A stretch of 35,207 nt of DNA from Allomuricauda sp. CP2A (GCF_001683915.1 NZ_LXTT01000110.1:1-35207), one strand, 5' to 3'; positions 1 through 8,795 are shown, counted from the first letter of the stretch. The notes: generated by a model not told the origin, from the sequence alone. A program made the numbers and translations.

Positions 1-70
1 CCAAAGAAAAATTAAGAAGAAAATAAAATAATCTTGTATCCTACGTTATGTAGTAGAGAATTTTAATTAA

Positions 71-1177
71 ATGAAGGTTTTACAGGTAATTAATTCTTTA
101 AGTTCGGGTGGGGCGGAAAAACTGGTCACAGACCTCTGCATAGCCTATCAAAAACAAGGCGTGGATGTTGAGTTGGCTTTACTGAACGGCCAACAAACAG
201 CATTCATGGAACGTTTGGTGCGCATTGATCCCAACATCAAGATCCATGTGTTGGGTGATGGCGGAGATATGTACAGTCCAAAGCATATTTTTAAACTGAG
301 AAAATTGTTGAACCAATACGATATAGTACACGTACACCTCTTTCCATCGTTTTACTGGGTTGGTTTTGCCACTTTTTTGGGGAATACACGGGCTAAACTC
401 TTCTACACGGAACATAACACCACAAACCGGCGTAGAAACCATACCTTGTTAAAGCACATTGACAAGATTATTTATAAGCGATACACGAAAATCATTTCCA
501 TATCGGATGCAGTGCACAAAAACTTGCAAGAACATCTTGGGGGATTGAAAAATTTGGTGTTTCAGATCAACAATGGGATAGATTTAAAAGAAGTGAACTC
601 AGCGAAGCCCTATGACAAGCCTGAATTGGGATTTGATGAAAATGCAATCCTTTTACTGCAAGTATCTAGTTTTACGCCCCAAAAAGATCAAAAAACCCTG
701 ATTCAGAGTTTATTGCATCTTCCAGAATCAACACAACTAATTCTGGTGGGAGATGGCCCTTTAAGAACAGAACAGGAGAAACTGGCAGACTCGTTGAAAC
801 TATCGGATAGAGTTCATTTTTATGGGCTGCGCAATGATGTGCCCCGTCTTTTAAAAACCGTTGATGTGGTTATCCTCTCTTCAAACTTTGAAGGCCTGTC
901 CCTTTCCTGTGTGGAGGGGCTTGCATCAGGAAAACCTTTTATGGCCGCTGACGTACCCGGACTTACAGAGGTGGTTCAAGGGCATGGTATTCTTTTCCCA
1001 AAAGGAGATCATAAATCATTGGCCTTGAACATTACCAAATTGCTGGAAAACGAAGAACACTATAAAACCACGGTCGAAAAATGTATGGCGCGATCTAAAG
1101 ATTTCGATATCGAAGATATGGTAAAAGGGTATTTGCAAAGCTATACCAAGGCCTTAAAAAGTAAGGAAGAACACTAA
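71..1177 (+). CDS. GT4 family glycosyltransferase
   Basis: This 368-residue protein is a GT-B fold retaining glycosyltransferase of family GT4, expected to add a sugar from a nucleotide donor to a lipid-linked oligosaccharide on the cytoplasmic face. The N-terminal acceptor domain has the glycine-rich loop SLSSGGAEKL (about residues 9-18). The C-terminal donor domain has a VGDGPL turn and the E-x7-E signature in FEGLSLSCVEGLASG (about 272-286). Length is normal for the family. It is followed after 12 bases by a second GT4 gene and then a phosphoglycosyl transferase, so it belongs to a capsule or O-antigen assembly unit. Donor and acceptor cannot be told from sequence. The 70 bases upstream are AT-rich with no clear promoter, so the unit probably starts outside the window. 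Confidence 0.9.
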   Translation: MKVLQVINSLSSGGAEKLVTDLCIAYQKQGVDVELALLNGQQTAFMERLVRIDPNIKIHVLGDGGDMYSPKHIFKLRKLLNQYDIVHVHLFPSFYWVGFATFLGNTRAKLFYTEHNTTNRRRNHTLLKHIDKIIYKRYTKIISISDAVHKNLQEHLGGLKNLVFQINNGIDLKEVNSAKPYDKPELGFDENAILLLQVSSFTPQKDQKTLIQSLLHLPESTQLILVGDGPLRTEQEKLADSLKLSDRVHFYGLRNDVPRLLKTVDVVILSSNFEGLSLSCVEGLASGKPFMAADVPGLTEVVQGHGILFPKGDHKSLALNITKLLENEEHYKTTVEKCMARSKDFDIEDMVKGYLQSYTKALKSKEEH

Positions 1178-1189
1178 ACGCCAAAATCA

Positions 1190-2329
1190 ATGACAAAGCC
1201 AAGGGTCTTAATTATATGTTCTGTTTCCTATTCCCTACTAAACTTCAGGAAAGACTTTATTGAAGAACTTGTTCGAGCAGGTTTTGATGTTTGGTGCGCC
1301 GCTCCAGATTTCTATGAGGACAGTATTGAAAAAGTAAAGGCCATGGGCGCCACTCCCATAGAATTTGATCTGCAAAGGAAGGGACTAAACCCTGTCAAAG
1401 ATTTTAAAAGTGTGAGAGCACTTAAGAAAATCATGAAAGATATAAAGATCGATTTTGTTTTTGCCTACACCATTAAACCGGTCATTTATGGCTCCTTTGC
1501 GGCCCAACAGTTAAACATCAAGACTTTTTCACTTATTACCGGACTTGGGTTTACCTTTAGTGGGGTTTCCCTTAAGGCAAGGCTATTGGGTCAGGTTTCC
1601 AGACTTTTGTACAAGCTTGCCCTGAGAAAAAACAATGTGGCCATTTTTCAGAATGTGGACGACCAGAATCTTTTTTTGGAACAAGGCATTCTGCCCAAGA
1701 ACAAAGAATCATTTGTTGTAAACGGTTCGGGCATCAATATTGATAGATTTCGCATAAAGAATGCTGATGAATTCAATACAGGCGGCACCGTAAACTTCAT
1801 AATCATTGGCAGATTGATGGTTGAAAAGGGAATAGAACTGTTTCTTGATACCGCACTATCGGTCCATAAAAAAAATAGAAATGCCAAATTCCATGTGGTG
1901 GGCAGCCCACCCGAAGATTTAACGGAGTTGGCCTCAAGGCTCAAAAAACTGCATGACAATGGTGTGATCATTCACCATGGCACACAGACAGATGTTAGGC
2001 CCTTTTTATATAATGCGGATATCTTTGTGCTGCCCACCTACTACAGGGAGGGCGTACCAAGATCTATTTTGGAAGCGTTGTCCGTAGGTATGCCCATTAT
2101 AACGACCCGCACACCCGGGTGTAGGGAAACCGTAGTGGAAGGAAAAAATGGATTTTTGATCCCCCCCAAACAATTGGCCCCACTACAAGAAGCGGTAAAC
2201 TTCTTTTTGGATAATCCAGATAAAATTGAGGTCATGGGAAGGGAAAGTCGGAAACTTGCGGAACAGAAATTCGATGTCCGTTTGATAAATGCAGATTTAT
2301 TAAAGATTATAAATCAAAATACAGCATGA
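1190..2329 (+). CDS. GT4 family glycosyltransferase, PglA/WbpX-like
   Basis: A 379-residue GT-B glycosyltransferase of family GT4. The N-terminus ([20 protein letters not shown]) and the [15 protein letters not shown] and LITGLGFTF segments resemble the PglA type, which adds a HexNAc to an undecaprenyl-diphospho-sugar. The donor-site signature is [12 protein letters not shown] (about residues 286-298), with conserved glutamates flanking, followed by GxPIITTxxPGCxE. The stop codon overlaps the start of the phosphoglycosyl transferase gene by four bases (ATGA), so the two are translationally coupled. In Campylobacter, PglA acts directly after PglC on the same lipid carrier, and the order here fits that pairing. 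The sugar identity is inference only. Confidence 0.9.
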   Translation: MTKPRVLIICSVSYSLLNFRKDFIEELVRAGFDVWCAAPDFYEDSIEKVKAMGATPIEFDLQRKGLNPVKDFKSVRALKKIMKDIKIDFVFAYTIKPVIYGSFAAQQLNIKTFSLITGLGFTFSGVSLKARLLGQVSRLLYKLALRKNNVAIFQNVDDQNLFLEQGILPKNKESFVVNGSGINIDRFRIKNADEFNTGGTVNFIIIGRLMVEKGIELFLDTALSVHKKNRNAKFHVVGSPPEDLTELASRLKKLHDNGVIIHHGTQTDVRPFLYNADIFVLPTYYREGVPRSILEALSVGMPIITTRTPGCRETVVEGKNGFLIPPKQLAPLQEAVNFFLDNPDKIEVMGRESRKLAEQKFDVRLINADLLKIINQNTA

Positions 2330-2940
2330 TCTATTCGCGATTTTTTAAAAGGATAATTGATTTCTTGGCCTCATTGGTGGCACTCCTGGTGTTATCTCCC
2401 ATTATTTTAATATTGACCTTTTTACTTGCACTGGCCAATAATGGAAAACCCTTTTTCTTTCAGAAAAGACCGGGGAAAAATGAGAAAATCTTTACCATCA
2501 TCAAGTTTAAGACCATGAATGATAAAAAAGACGGGGACGGCAATCTTCTACCTGATGTGGAACGCATTACCAAAGTGGGCAAATTTGTACGTGGGGCCTC
2601 TCTGGATGAACTGTTACAACTCGTCAATGTACTTAAGGGGGACATGTCCATTGTAGGGCCCAGGCCCCTCTTGGTGGACTATCTGCCCCTATACAATGAA
2701 GAACAGGCCAAACGCCATGATGTAAAACCGGGAATTACAGGTTGGGCTCAGGTAAACGGCCGTAATGCCATAAGTTGGGAAGAAAAGTTTAAGCTCGATG
2801 TGTGGTATGTCAACAACATAAGTTTTCCCACTGATGTAAAAATCTTGGTGAAAACCGTCCAAAAAGTAGTGCAGCGCGATGGGATATCGGCCAGTGAAGA
2901 GCAAACCATGGAACGGTTCATGGGCACCAAGAGTCAGTAA
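2326..2940 (+). CDS. PglC-type phosphoglycosyl transferase (initiating sugar transferase)
   Basis: This 204-residue protein matches the small monotopic phosphoglycosyl transferases (bacterial sugar transferase family). They move a sugar-1-phosphate from UDP-sugar onto undecaprenyl phosphate and so start glycan assembly. A re-entrant hydrophobic segment lies at residues 10-37. The QKRPG and KFKTM motifs follow (46-63), then the catalytic Asp-Glu pair in SLDELLQL (D94, E95) and [12 protein letters not shown] (105-116). The usual DELPQL motif reads DELLQL here, losing the common proline. The short length without extra membrane helices places it with PglC rather than WbaP. It is coupled to the preceding GT4 gene by a four-base overlap and ends this transcription unit: 144 bases follow before the next start. 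Confidence 0.92.
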   Translation: MIYSRFFKRIIDFLASLVALLVLSPIILILTFLLALANNGKPFFFQKRPGKNEKIFTIIKFKTMNDKKDGDGNLLPDVERITKVGKFVRGASLDELLQLVNVLKGDMSIVGPRPLLVDYLPLYNEEQAKRHDVKPGITGWAQVNGRNAISWEEKFKLDVWYVNNISFPTDVKILVKTVQKVVQRDGISASEEQTMERFMGTKSQ

Positions 2941-3072
2941 ATCCCTTCCCTGGGATACATTTCAACAATACATCTGTAAGGTTCCAATAGAATTGTAGCG
3001 TTCCTTATGTACAATTCAAAGAAAGTTTGAACAACTTTGTAGATAAAAATCAAACCCATACCAATAAATACC

Positions 3073-3080
3073 TAGATTTG
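3073..3080 (+). promoter_or_regulatory. candidate -7 promoter element TAGATTTG
   Basis: Exact match to the Bacteroidota sigma-ABfr -7 consensus TAnnTTTG, 34 bases upstream of the chosen SDR start. No TTG -33 element is visible about 19 bases upstream, so support is partial. It would leave the alternative upstream ATG at 3085 at or ahead of the transcript start, which favours the internal ATG. Confidence 0.4.
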
Positions 3081-3114
3081 GGCAATGGACAAATTAAGGC
3101 AAGCTGATATAACC

Positions 3115-3861
3115 ATGAAAACTGTAATGATCTTAGGGGGATCTAAGGGAGTAGGCAAGGAAATACTCAAATCCTGCTTGAAAAAGGGCTACAACGTGGC
3201 CTTCTGTGGCCGCAACCAAGAGGAAGGCGAACAGATCATCCAATCCACACAAGCCGAAGACCAACTCTATTTTCATAAACTGGACCTGAACAGCATTGAA
3301 GAAATAGAAAATTTCTACAAGCAGACCCTAAAACGGTTCCATAAAATAGATGCACTTATTTTATATGCAGGAATCACTCCTGTTGCATCCATACTTGATG
3401 CTGAAGAGGATGTGTTTGACAGTGTGTTCAACATCAACCTGAAAGCCCCGTTCTTTTTATTGAAGCATGTCTTAAAATCCATGGTTGAGCAACAATCGGG
3501 ATCCATCCTCTTTTTTGGATCGGCACACATGGATTATGGGGAAATTGACAGGGCGCCCTATGCCCTTACAAAAAGTAGCCTGTATACCCTATCCAACCAT
3601 ATTGCCCACCATTACGCAAAATATGGGGTGAGGTCAAACTATCTGGTCATGGGTTGGACCAATACCGAAGGGGAACTTGAACTGCGCACCAAAGAAGGTG
3701 TAAGTGAGGAAAAACTGAAGGAAAAAGCATCTGGGATCATCCCAATGGGCAGAATGCTCAATACGTCAGACCCAATACCCGCAATAATGTACTTTATTTC
3801 AGACGAATCCGCCATGACAACGGGTTCATTGATGAGAATTACAGGAGGAGAATTTATATAA
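3115..3861 (+). CDS. short-chain dehydrogenase/reductase (SDR)
   Basis: A classical SDR of 248 residues from the chosen start. It shows the NAD(P)-binding motif GGSKGVGKEI near the N-terminus (TGxxxGxG with Gly for Thr), LYAGIT in place of the usual NAG, the catalytic serine in FFGSAHM, and Tyr-x3-Lys in YALTK. A C-terminal TGSLMRITGG segment is typical. A longer frame opens at 3085, but it adds ten residues before the first beta strand and begins at a probable -7 promoter element, so 3115 is preferred. It is five bases ahead of an SMP-30-like gene, and the pair suggests oxidation of a sugar followed by lactone opening. Substrate unknown; it could instead be a reductase. Confidence 0.88.
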   Translation: MKTVMILGGSKGVGKEILKSCLKKGYNVAFCGRNQEEGEQIIQSTQAEDQLYFHKLDLNSIEEIENFYKQTLKRFHKIDALILYAGITPVASILDAEEDVFDSVFNINLKAPFFLLKHVLKSMVEQQSGSILFFGSAHMDYGEIDRAPYALTKSSLYTLSNHIAHHYAKYGVRSNYLVMGWTNTEGELELRTKEGVSEEKLKEKASGIIPMGRMLNTSDPIPAIMYFISDESAMTTGSLMRITGGEFI

Positions 3862-3866
3862 GCAGC

Positions 3867-4685
3867 ATGATCCCATCTTTAATTTTTCACTCTAATTCAG
3901 AACTTTTGGAAGGCCCAGTTTTTGACAAAGAAAACAACCTTCTCTATTTTGTTTCCATATTGGATTGTTTGGTATATTGTTATGACCCAAAAACCAAAGA
4001 AATCCTCAGCATGTATCTGGATTCACCGGTGAGTTGTGTTTTTATTTTAGACAAGAAAAAAATAATGGCCGCTGCTAAAAATGGCTTTTTCGAAATCGAC
4101 TTCAATACACTGCAAAAGAAATTTGCCTTTCAAATTGATGTAGAAGATTCAGTCCGATACAATGACGGCATTAAAGATTCCAACGGACGGTTCATTATTG
4201 GAACAATGGGGTATCCCAAAGTAAGGGAAAAAGCAGGCAAGGTGTTTTCCTATGAAAACGGACAATACAAAACAATAATTGAGGGAACCACCATTTCCAA
4301 TGGCTTGGCTTTTTCAAAAGATGATACTATTCTTTACTTTATTGATACGCCTACAAAAAAGGTTGCAAAGTATTTTTATGATATGGAAACCGGTGAAGTT
4401 TCTTTTGATTCTTATGTAATCGAATTTAAGGGAAAAGGAAGCCCGGACGGCATGTGCATGGACACTGAAGGAATGCTGTGGGTAGCCGAATGGGGAGGCG
4501 CATGTGTGTCTAGATGGAACCCTTTGAATGGGCAGAAAATTGAAGAGCAAAAGTTGCCCTGCACCAACGTTACCTCCTGCTGTTTTGATGATAAGGCCAA
4601 TTTATATGTTACCACTGCAAAATCGGAGGATGAAAACAATATTTATGGTGGAGGTTTGTTTTATATTGAACTGAATAAACTATGA
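3867..4685 (+). CDS. SMP-30/gluconolactonase-like beta-propeller protein
   Basis: A 272-residue protein of the SMP-30/gluconolactonase/LRE family, six-bladed beta-propellers that hydrolyse lactones using one divalent metal. The three metal-site regions are recognisable in order: LLEGPVFD (near residue 15), ISNGLAFSKD (about 143-152) and GSPDGMCMD (about 191-199), with WVAEWGG following as in gluconolactonases. No signal peptide is visible, so it is cytoplasmic. It starts five bases after the SDR stop, and its own stop overlaps the next glycosyltransferase start by four bases. A lactonase inside a polysaccharide cassette is unusual and points to a sugar-acid precursor. Regulatory or binding-only members exist, so lactonase activity is not certain. 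Confidence 0.85.
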   Translation: MIPSLIFHSNSELLEGPVFDKENNLLYFVSILDCLVYCYDPKTKEILSMYLDSPVSCVFILDKKKIMAAAKNGFFEIDFNTLQKKFAFQIDVEDSVRYNDGIKDSNGRFIIGTMGYPKVREKAGKVFSYENGQYKTIIEGTTISNGLAFSKDDTILYFIDTPTKKVAKYFYDMETGEVSFDSYVIEFKGKGSPDGMCMDTEGMLWVAEWGGACVSRWNPLNGQKIEEQKLPCTNVTSCCFDDKANLYVTTAKSEDENNIYGGGLFYIELNKL

Positions 4686-5923
4686 GTCAATTGAATACTG
4701 TTGAAATAAGCGTAATTGTGCCCATTTTTCGTATTGAAAAGTACTTACCACAATGTATTGATAGCCTTTTAGATCAATCCTATTCAGATTTTGAGTTGAT
4801 TTTGGTGGATGACGGAAGTCCGGACAATTGTCCAGAAATTTGTGACGATTATGCCAAAAAAGATGCTCGGATAAAAGTCATTCATAAGGAAAACGGCGGA
4901 CTCTTGAGTGCGAGAAAGGCAGGGTTGGACAATGCCAAGGGAAAATATATAGCATATGTTGACGGTGATGATTGGGTAGATAAATTTTATTTGGACATTC
5001 TGCACAAGCTTGCTGTGGCAAATGACTCGGACCTTGTGGTCACGGGCCATTTCAGGGAATTTGATGGAAAAATAGAAACCATAAAGCCAAAATCAGCAGG
5101 TAGTTATGACCTTGAGGAACTACAATCTTCAATTCTACCCAATGCCATTTATAATGGTCGCTTCTGTGAGCATGGCGTATCAACCTATGTATGGAACAAA
5201 TTGTTCAAAAAATCACTTTTGAGCCAAGTACTTTACGATGTTCCCAATGATATAATCATGGGAGAAGATGCCGCCATTACCTATGCTTATTTGGCCATTT
5301 CAAAGAGCCTTACCGTTAGCAAAATTCCTACCTATTATTACAGGCAACGACATGATTCCATTGTAAAATCCATAGAAAATCCGCAGATGGAATATTACAG
5401 GCTGGGATTGTTGATGAGCTTTCTAAAATCAAAACTCGGCAAGGTATTGGATGCGGAAAACCTGAACAAACAGATTACCTATTACCTCTATTCCCAAATT
5501 TTGGTCCGTTCCGGAGGGTTGATTCTTGATAAGGACAGCAATTTGATTTTCAATCCTTTTTTAAATGTTGGTCCCAAGTCAAGGGTTGTAGTCTATAGCT
5601 CAGGTTCTTTTGGACAGCATATTTTATCCACCAATACAAAAGCCAACTTTTTTGAAGTGGTCAAATGGATAGATTTGGATTACCACCCCTTAAGTATTGG
5701 CGAAAACCATGTGAGACCGATCAGTGCTGTGAGCAATAGTGATTTTGATTATTTGATCATAGCTACCATCAATCCCACAAATCATGATGAAATCAAAGAG
5801 GAACTGGGACTTATGGGCATTGATGAAAACAAAATTGTAAAAATAAACACAAACATAGCTGACATCAAGCAAATATTGATGGATTTGGGGTTCAATGACC
5901 AATTTGAATTTCAAAAAAACTAA
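4682..5923 (+). CDS. GT2 glycosyltransferase with C-terminal Rossmann-like domain
   Basis: The N-terminal half of this 413-residue protein is a GT-A family 2 glycosyltransferase: EISVIVPIF strand, VDDGSPDN (43-50) and the metal-binding VDGDDW (93-98), with GEDAAITYAYL (194-204) as the acceptor-side motif. Residues about 298-388 form a separate alpha/beta unit: a strand RVVVYSSGSFGQHIL with a degenerate GxGxxG-like turn, a WIDLD strand, FDYLIIAT and LGLMGIDENKIVKIN. This resembles the nucleotide-binding domain seen in sugar-modifying enzymes and in some teichoic-acid-type GT2 proteins. The gene is coupled to the SMP-30 gene by a four-base ATGA overlap. Whether the extra domain is catalytic or only binds a ligand is unknown. 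Confidence 0.88.
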   Translation: MSQLNTVEISVIVPIFRIEKYLPQCIDSLLDQSYSDFELILVDDGSPDNCPEICDDYAKKDARIKVIHKENGGLLSARKAGLDNAKGKYIAYVDGDDWVDKFYLDILHKLAVANDSDLVVTGHFREFDGKIETIKPKSAGSYDLEELQSSILPNAIYNGRFCEHGVSTYVWNKLFKKSLLSQVLYDVPNDIIMGEDAAITYAYLAISKSLTVSKIPTYYYRQRHDSIVKSIENPQMEYYRLGLLMSFLKSKLGKVLDAENLNKQITYYLYSQILVRSGGLILDKDSNLIFNPFLNVGPKSRVVVYSSGSFGQHILSTNTKANFFEVVKWIDLDYHPLSIGENHVRPISAVSNSDFDYLIIATINPTNHDEIKEELGLMGIDENKIVKINTNIADIKQILMDLGFNDQFEFQKN

Positions 5924-5986
5924 CTGGCCCGGTTTTTACCATTGAAAAGACCAGAGCATTGATGCGTTGATGTAATAATATAACTT

Positions 5987-7255
5987 ATGAAGAAACTAAT
6001 AATACTGGGGGGAAACCCTGAAACGGCCGCTTTGGTAGATGTGGCAAACTCCATGGGTATCCATACCATTGTTGTAGATCCAAACCCCAATGCACCAGCC
6101 AAGAAGAATGCCGCAGAGACCCACGACATTGATGGTTTTGATGTTGATGGAATAGTTCAATTGGCCAAAGATCGTAATGTAGATGCCGTTTTGGTGGGCG
6201 TAGCGGACATCTTGGTAAAGCCGTACAGGGAGATTTGCGAAAAGCTGGGCGTACATTGCTATGCCACCAAAGAAGCTGTGGAAGCGTTCTGTAGCAAGGA
6301 CGGTTTTAAAAGGTACTGCCACGAATACAACATACAAGACATCCCGGGAATTTATTTGGATGCATCAAACATTGGCAAGCCAGAAAACCTGGACTACCCC
6401 CTAATGATCAAGCCCGTGGATAGCGGTGGTGGGGTTGGAATGAAAATTTGCAGGGACGACAACGATTACAATGAATCGGTGAAAACTGCATTGAAGTTTT
6501 CAAAAAAAGGAGTTGTGCTGGTCGAAAAATATATGGACTGCGATGATATGGCAGCCTATTACACCTTCAGAAATGGAATTCCCTATATTTCGGCAATATC
6601 TGATAGAATCACCACAAAGAAACAAGGCGATGCAAGTCCGGTTTGCATCGGGGCTGTTTACCCGTCCAAACACTCCCAGCTGTTTATCGATCAGGTTCAT
6701 CCAAAATTATGCGAACTCTTTAAAGGTTTAAAAATCCAAAACGGGGTATTGAATATTCAATTTTTTGTTGAAAATGGTGTTGTCTACGCCTATGACCCCG
6801 GATTTAGATTGCAAGGAGAGGCACCCCATATTCACATTGCCCACATAAATGGGTTCGATCATAGGGAAATGTTGGTGGACTATGCCTTTACTGGGGTCTT
6901 GGGCGAAGACGATTTTGCTGAGAAAAATGATTATACGTTCAAAGGAAAAATTGCCTGCACCATTTGGGTACTGTTGACCGGTGGTGAAATCGGTTCAATT
7001 CAGGGGATGGATGAGATTAAAGCCGATAAGGATGTGGTATTTGTTCTGGAGCGATTTAAAGAAGGGGATACGGTCCAAAAAGAATGGTTGGGAACCGAGA
7101 GACAGGTATATTCTAGAATTTACCTTTCGGCCGATTCCATTTCAGAAGTAAACAGCAAGATCATTGCGTTCAAAAATTTATTAAAGATCAATGATATTCA
7201 TGGGGAAAACATGATTTTGGAATGGTTGAAGCCCTTCAACGAAGATGATTACTAA
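5987..7255 (+). CDS. ATP-grasp domain ligase
   Basis: A 422-residue protein of the ATP-grasp superfamily, which joins an acyl-phosphate made from a carboxylate to an amine, thiol or similar group. The pre-ATP-grasp Rossmann domain starts LIILGGNPETAAL and includes VVDPNPNAPA (1-100). The ATP-binding lobe has MIKPVDSGGGVGMK (K142, glycine loop 147-152) and VLVEKYM (E180). The metal region reads YAYDPGFRLQGEAP (268-280) instead of the common EINPR. It resembles carbamoyl-phosphate-synthase-like ligases found in capsule loci. It lies 63 bases after the GT2 gene and is probably co-transcribed. The natural reading is attachment of an amine or amino acid to a carboxylated sugar, but neither partner is known. 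Confidence 0.88.
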   Translation: MKKLIILGGNPETAALVDVANSMGIHTIVVDPNPNAPAKKNAAETHDIDGFDVDGIVQLAKDRNVDAVLVGVADILVKPYREICEKLGVHCYATKEAVEAFCSKDGFKRYCHEYNIQDIPGIYLDASNIGKPENLDYPLMIKPVDSGGGVGMKICRDDNDYNESVKTALKFSKKGVVLVEKYMDCDDMAAYYTFRNGIPYISAISDRITTKKQGDASPVCIGAVYPSKHSQLFIDQVHPKLCELFKGLKIQNGVLNIQFFVENGVVYAYDPGFRLQGEAPHIHIAHINGFDHREMLVDYAFTGVLGEDDFAEKNDYTFKGKIACTIWVLLTGGEIGSIQGMDEIKADKDVVFVLERFKEGDTVQKEWLGTERQVYSRIYLSADSISEVNSKIIAFKNLLKINDIHGENMILEWLKPFNEDDY

Positions 7256-7472
7256 ACCGGAGAGAACACCTTTCACTTGAGCATACAGAAGTAGTTCACC
7301 CCATAAAACTGTTCTAAATCAATTTTATTTGTCTATGCTGGGGAATGCCATAGCTTTATGTTGATTTTGAGGGTAATAAGAAAAAATCAAATGTTGCGTT
7401 ATTAGCATTGGTGCCCCTTATTCAACATTTTTCAATGATCAAAAACAACAACACAAGCCAATCAAGATTGCA

Positions 7473-8507
7473 ATGAAATTAAGCATACTTATTCCACTAT
7501 ATAATAAGGAAAAATATATTGAGCGCTGCTTCAAAAGTCTATTGGACCAGGACTTGTCGCCCAATGAATATGAAATCATTATTGTTGACGACGGTTCAAA
7601 AGATTCAGGAGCTGCAATAGTAGCGGAATATGCTGAAAAGCATTCCAACATTCATCTCATAAAGCAACAAAACCAAGGCCCAAGTGTAGCCCGAAATAAA
7701 TGTCTGGAAGCCGCAAAGGGCGACTATGTTTATTTTTTGGATGCAGATGATTACTTGGCCACCAATATCCTAAATACCTTGATTGAATTGGCCACAAAAC
7801 ACGATCTTGATGTACTCGAGTTCAATACCAAGGAAAAAAAGGAAAGTTCAGAGCTTGATTTTGAATCTTTGACACAAAATCCTCAAAATCTATCTGTGGA
7901 TGTTATGGATGGTATCACCTATGTTGCCGAATACGGTTTTAGAAATGAAGCCTGGCGCTATATCGTTAAAAGAAGTCTTTTGGTGGATGCCGGGGTAAAA
8001 TTTATAGAAGGCACCTTGTATGAAGATGCCATTTTTACCGCCAGTCTCTTTTTTAAAGCCAAAAGGATGGCCAAAGTGGATATGGATGTGCATCGGTACA
8101 TTGTGGTCGAAAATTCCATTGTGACCAGCAAGGACCGGGCGCACAACCTTAAGTTCATCCATGGAATGGTCAACGCCATTGAACATTTTCACGGTTTGAT
8201 CAAAAGTTTGGAGCCTTCACATCCATACTACGGAAAAGTGGTCAACAACTTGAAAGGCAAACAGCAGGCCTTTGTCTTTGCCCTTATCATTAGAACCTTG
8301 AAATATCGTCTTCTCAGTTTTAAGGAATTGAAAAAAATATTGTCCAAGCTGAATACGTTTGAAGCATATCCCATGGATCCCAAAATTGGAGGCATCGGTG
8401 AGGGCAGTTCCGGTCGTTTTTACAATATGACCTTTGTTCCGGCTTTTAATAATAAAACGTGTCTTTATCTGGGTATGGGGCTTATGAAGCTCATCCCTTC
8501 CCGTTAA
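7473..8507 (+). CDS. GT2 family glycosyltransferase
   Basis: A 344-residue GT-A glycosyltransferase. The family 2 core is clear: MKLSILIPLYNKEKYI, VDDGSKDSG (38-46), GPSVARNKCLEAAKG (69-83) and the metal site FLDADDYL (88-95). The C-terminal half is helical and specific to acceptor recognition, with LYEDAIFTASLFFKAKR as the usual E-D motif region. It stands 217 bases after the ATP-grasp gene. I see no recognisable promoter or terminator in that gap, only short AT-rich imperfect repeats, so it may be co-transcribed with the cassette or have its own start. It is the last gene of the polysaccharide region before a repeat-rich non-coding stretch. Donor and acceptor unknown. Confidence 0.9.
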   Translation: MKLSILIPLYNKEKYIERCFKSLLDQDLSPNEYEIIIVDDGSKDSGAAIVAEYAEKHSNIHLIKQQNQGPSVARNKCLEAAKGDYVYFLDADDYLATNILNTLIELATKHDLDVLEFNTKEKKESSELDFESLTQNPQNLSVDVMDGITYVAEYGFRNEAWRYIVKRSLLVDAGVKFIEGTLYEDAIFTASLFFKAKRMAKVDMDVHRYIVVENSIVTSKDRAHNLKFIHGMVNAIEHFHGLIKSLEPSHPYYGKVVNNLKGKQQAFVFALIIRTLKYRLLSFKELKKILSKLNTFEAYPMDPKIGGIGEGSSGRFYNMTFVPAFNNKTCLYLGMGLMKLIPSR

Positions 8508-8565
8508 ACATCGGCAATAAAGAATTTCTTGAGACCGACGATTCCAAGGGCAAGCCACAGGAGTA

Positions 8566-8584
8566 CCTGTCTGCCGTAGGCAGG
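8566..8584 (+). repeat. REP-like palindrome, copy 1
   Basis: CCTGTCTGCCGTAGGCAGG. The core CTGCC-GTA-GGCAG forms a five-bp stem with a three-base loop. A second copy in inverse orientation at 15526-15544 matches at 16 of 19 positions. Both copies are intergenic. Confidence 0.65.
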
Positions 8585-8593
8585 GGTTATTAA

Positions 8594-8795
8594 GTTATTG
8601 GTTACTCAGTTATTTTGTTACTGGGTTACTGGAAGTCGGAAGTCAGAAATCAGTATGCAGTATGCAGTGCACAGTCAGCAGTAATTCCTGTTTTTGGTTT
8701 TGACTCAGGCAGGAATTGGCATGAAGGATTGTTTGTTCTTGACTCTTGGCTCTTGATTCTTGGATTTCTGCACACTGCCTTACTGCATACTGCCA
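8594..8795. repeat. degenerate heptamer array forming a large imperfect inverted repeat
   Basis: The left arm (8594-8681) falls into seven-base units such as gttattg, gttactc, ctggaag, tcggaag, tcagaaa, tcagtat, gcagtat, gcagtgc and acagtca. The right arm (8733-8795) does the same on the other strand: tgactct, tggctct, tgattct, tggattt, ctgcaca, ctgcctt, actgcat, actgcca. The arms are related by inversion: GCAGTATGCAGT (8657-8668) pairs exactly with ACTGCATACTGC (8782-8793), and AATTCCTG (8683-8690) with CAGGAATT (8710-8717) nested inside. Similar short tandem heptamers are known in cyanobacteria. Function unknown. Confidence 0.7.

Noticed and set aside
2941..2956. ATCCC-GGGAT hairpin after the phosphoglycosyl transferase gene
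   Set aside because: Only five base pairs and no U-tract; too weak to call a terminator.
7256..7472. Promoter or small gene in the 217-base gap before the last GT2 gene
   Set aside because: Only a one-mismatch -7 element (TTTATTTG near 7323) and short five- or six-bp inverted repeats; no open frame with protein-like composition.
8594..8795. CRISPR-like array
   Set aside because: The units are seven bases, degenerate and without unique spacers; no cas genes are present.
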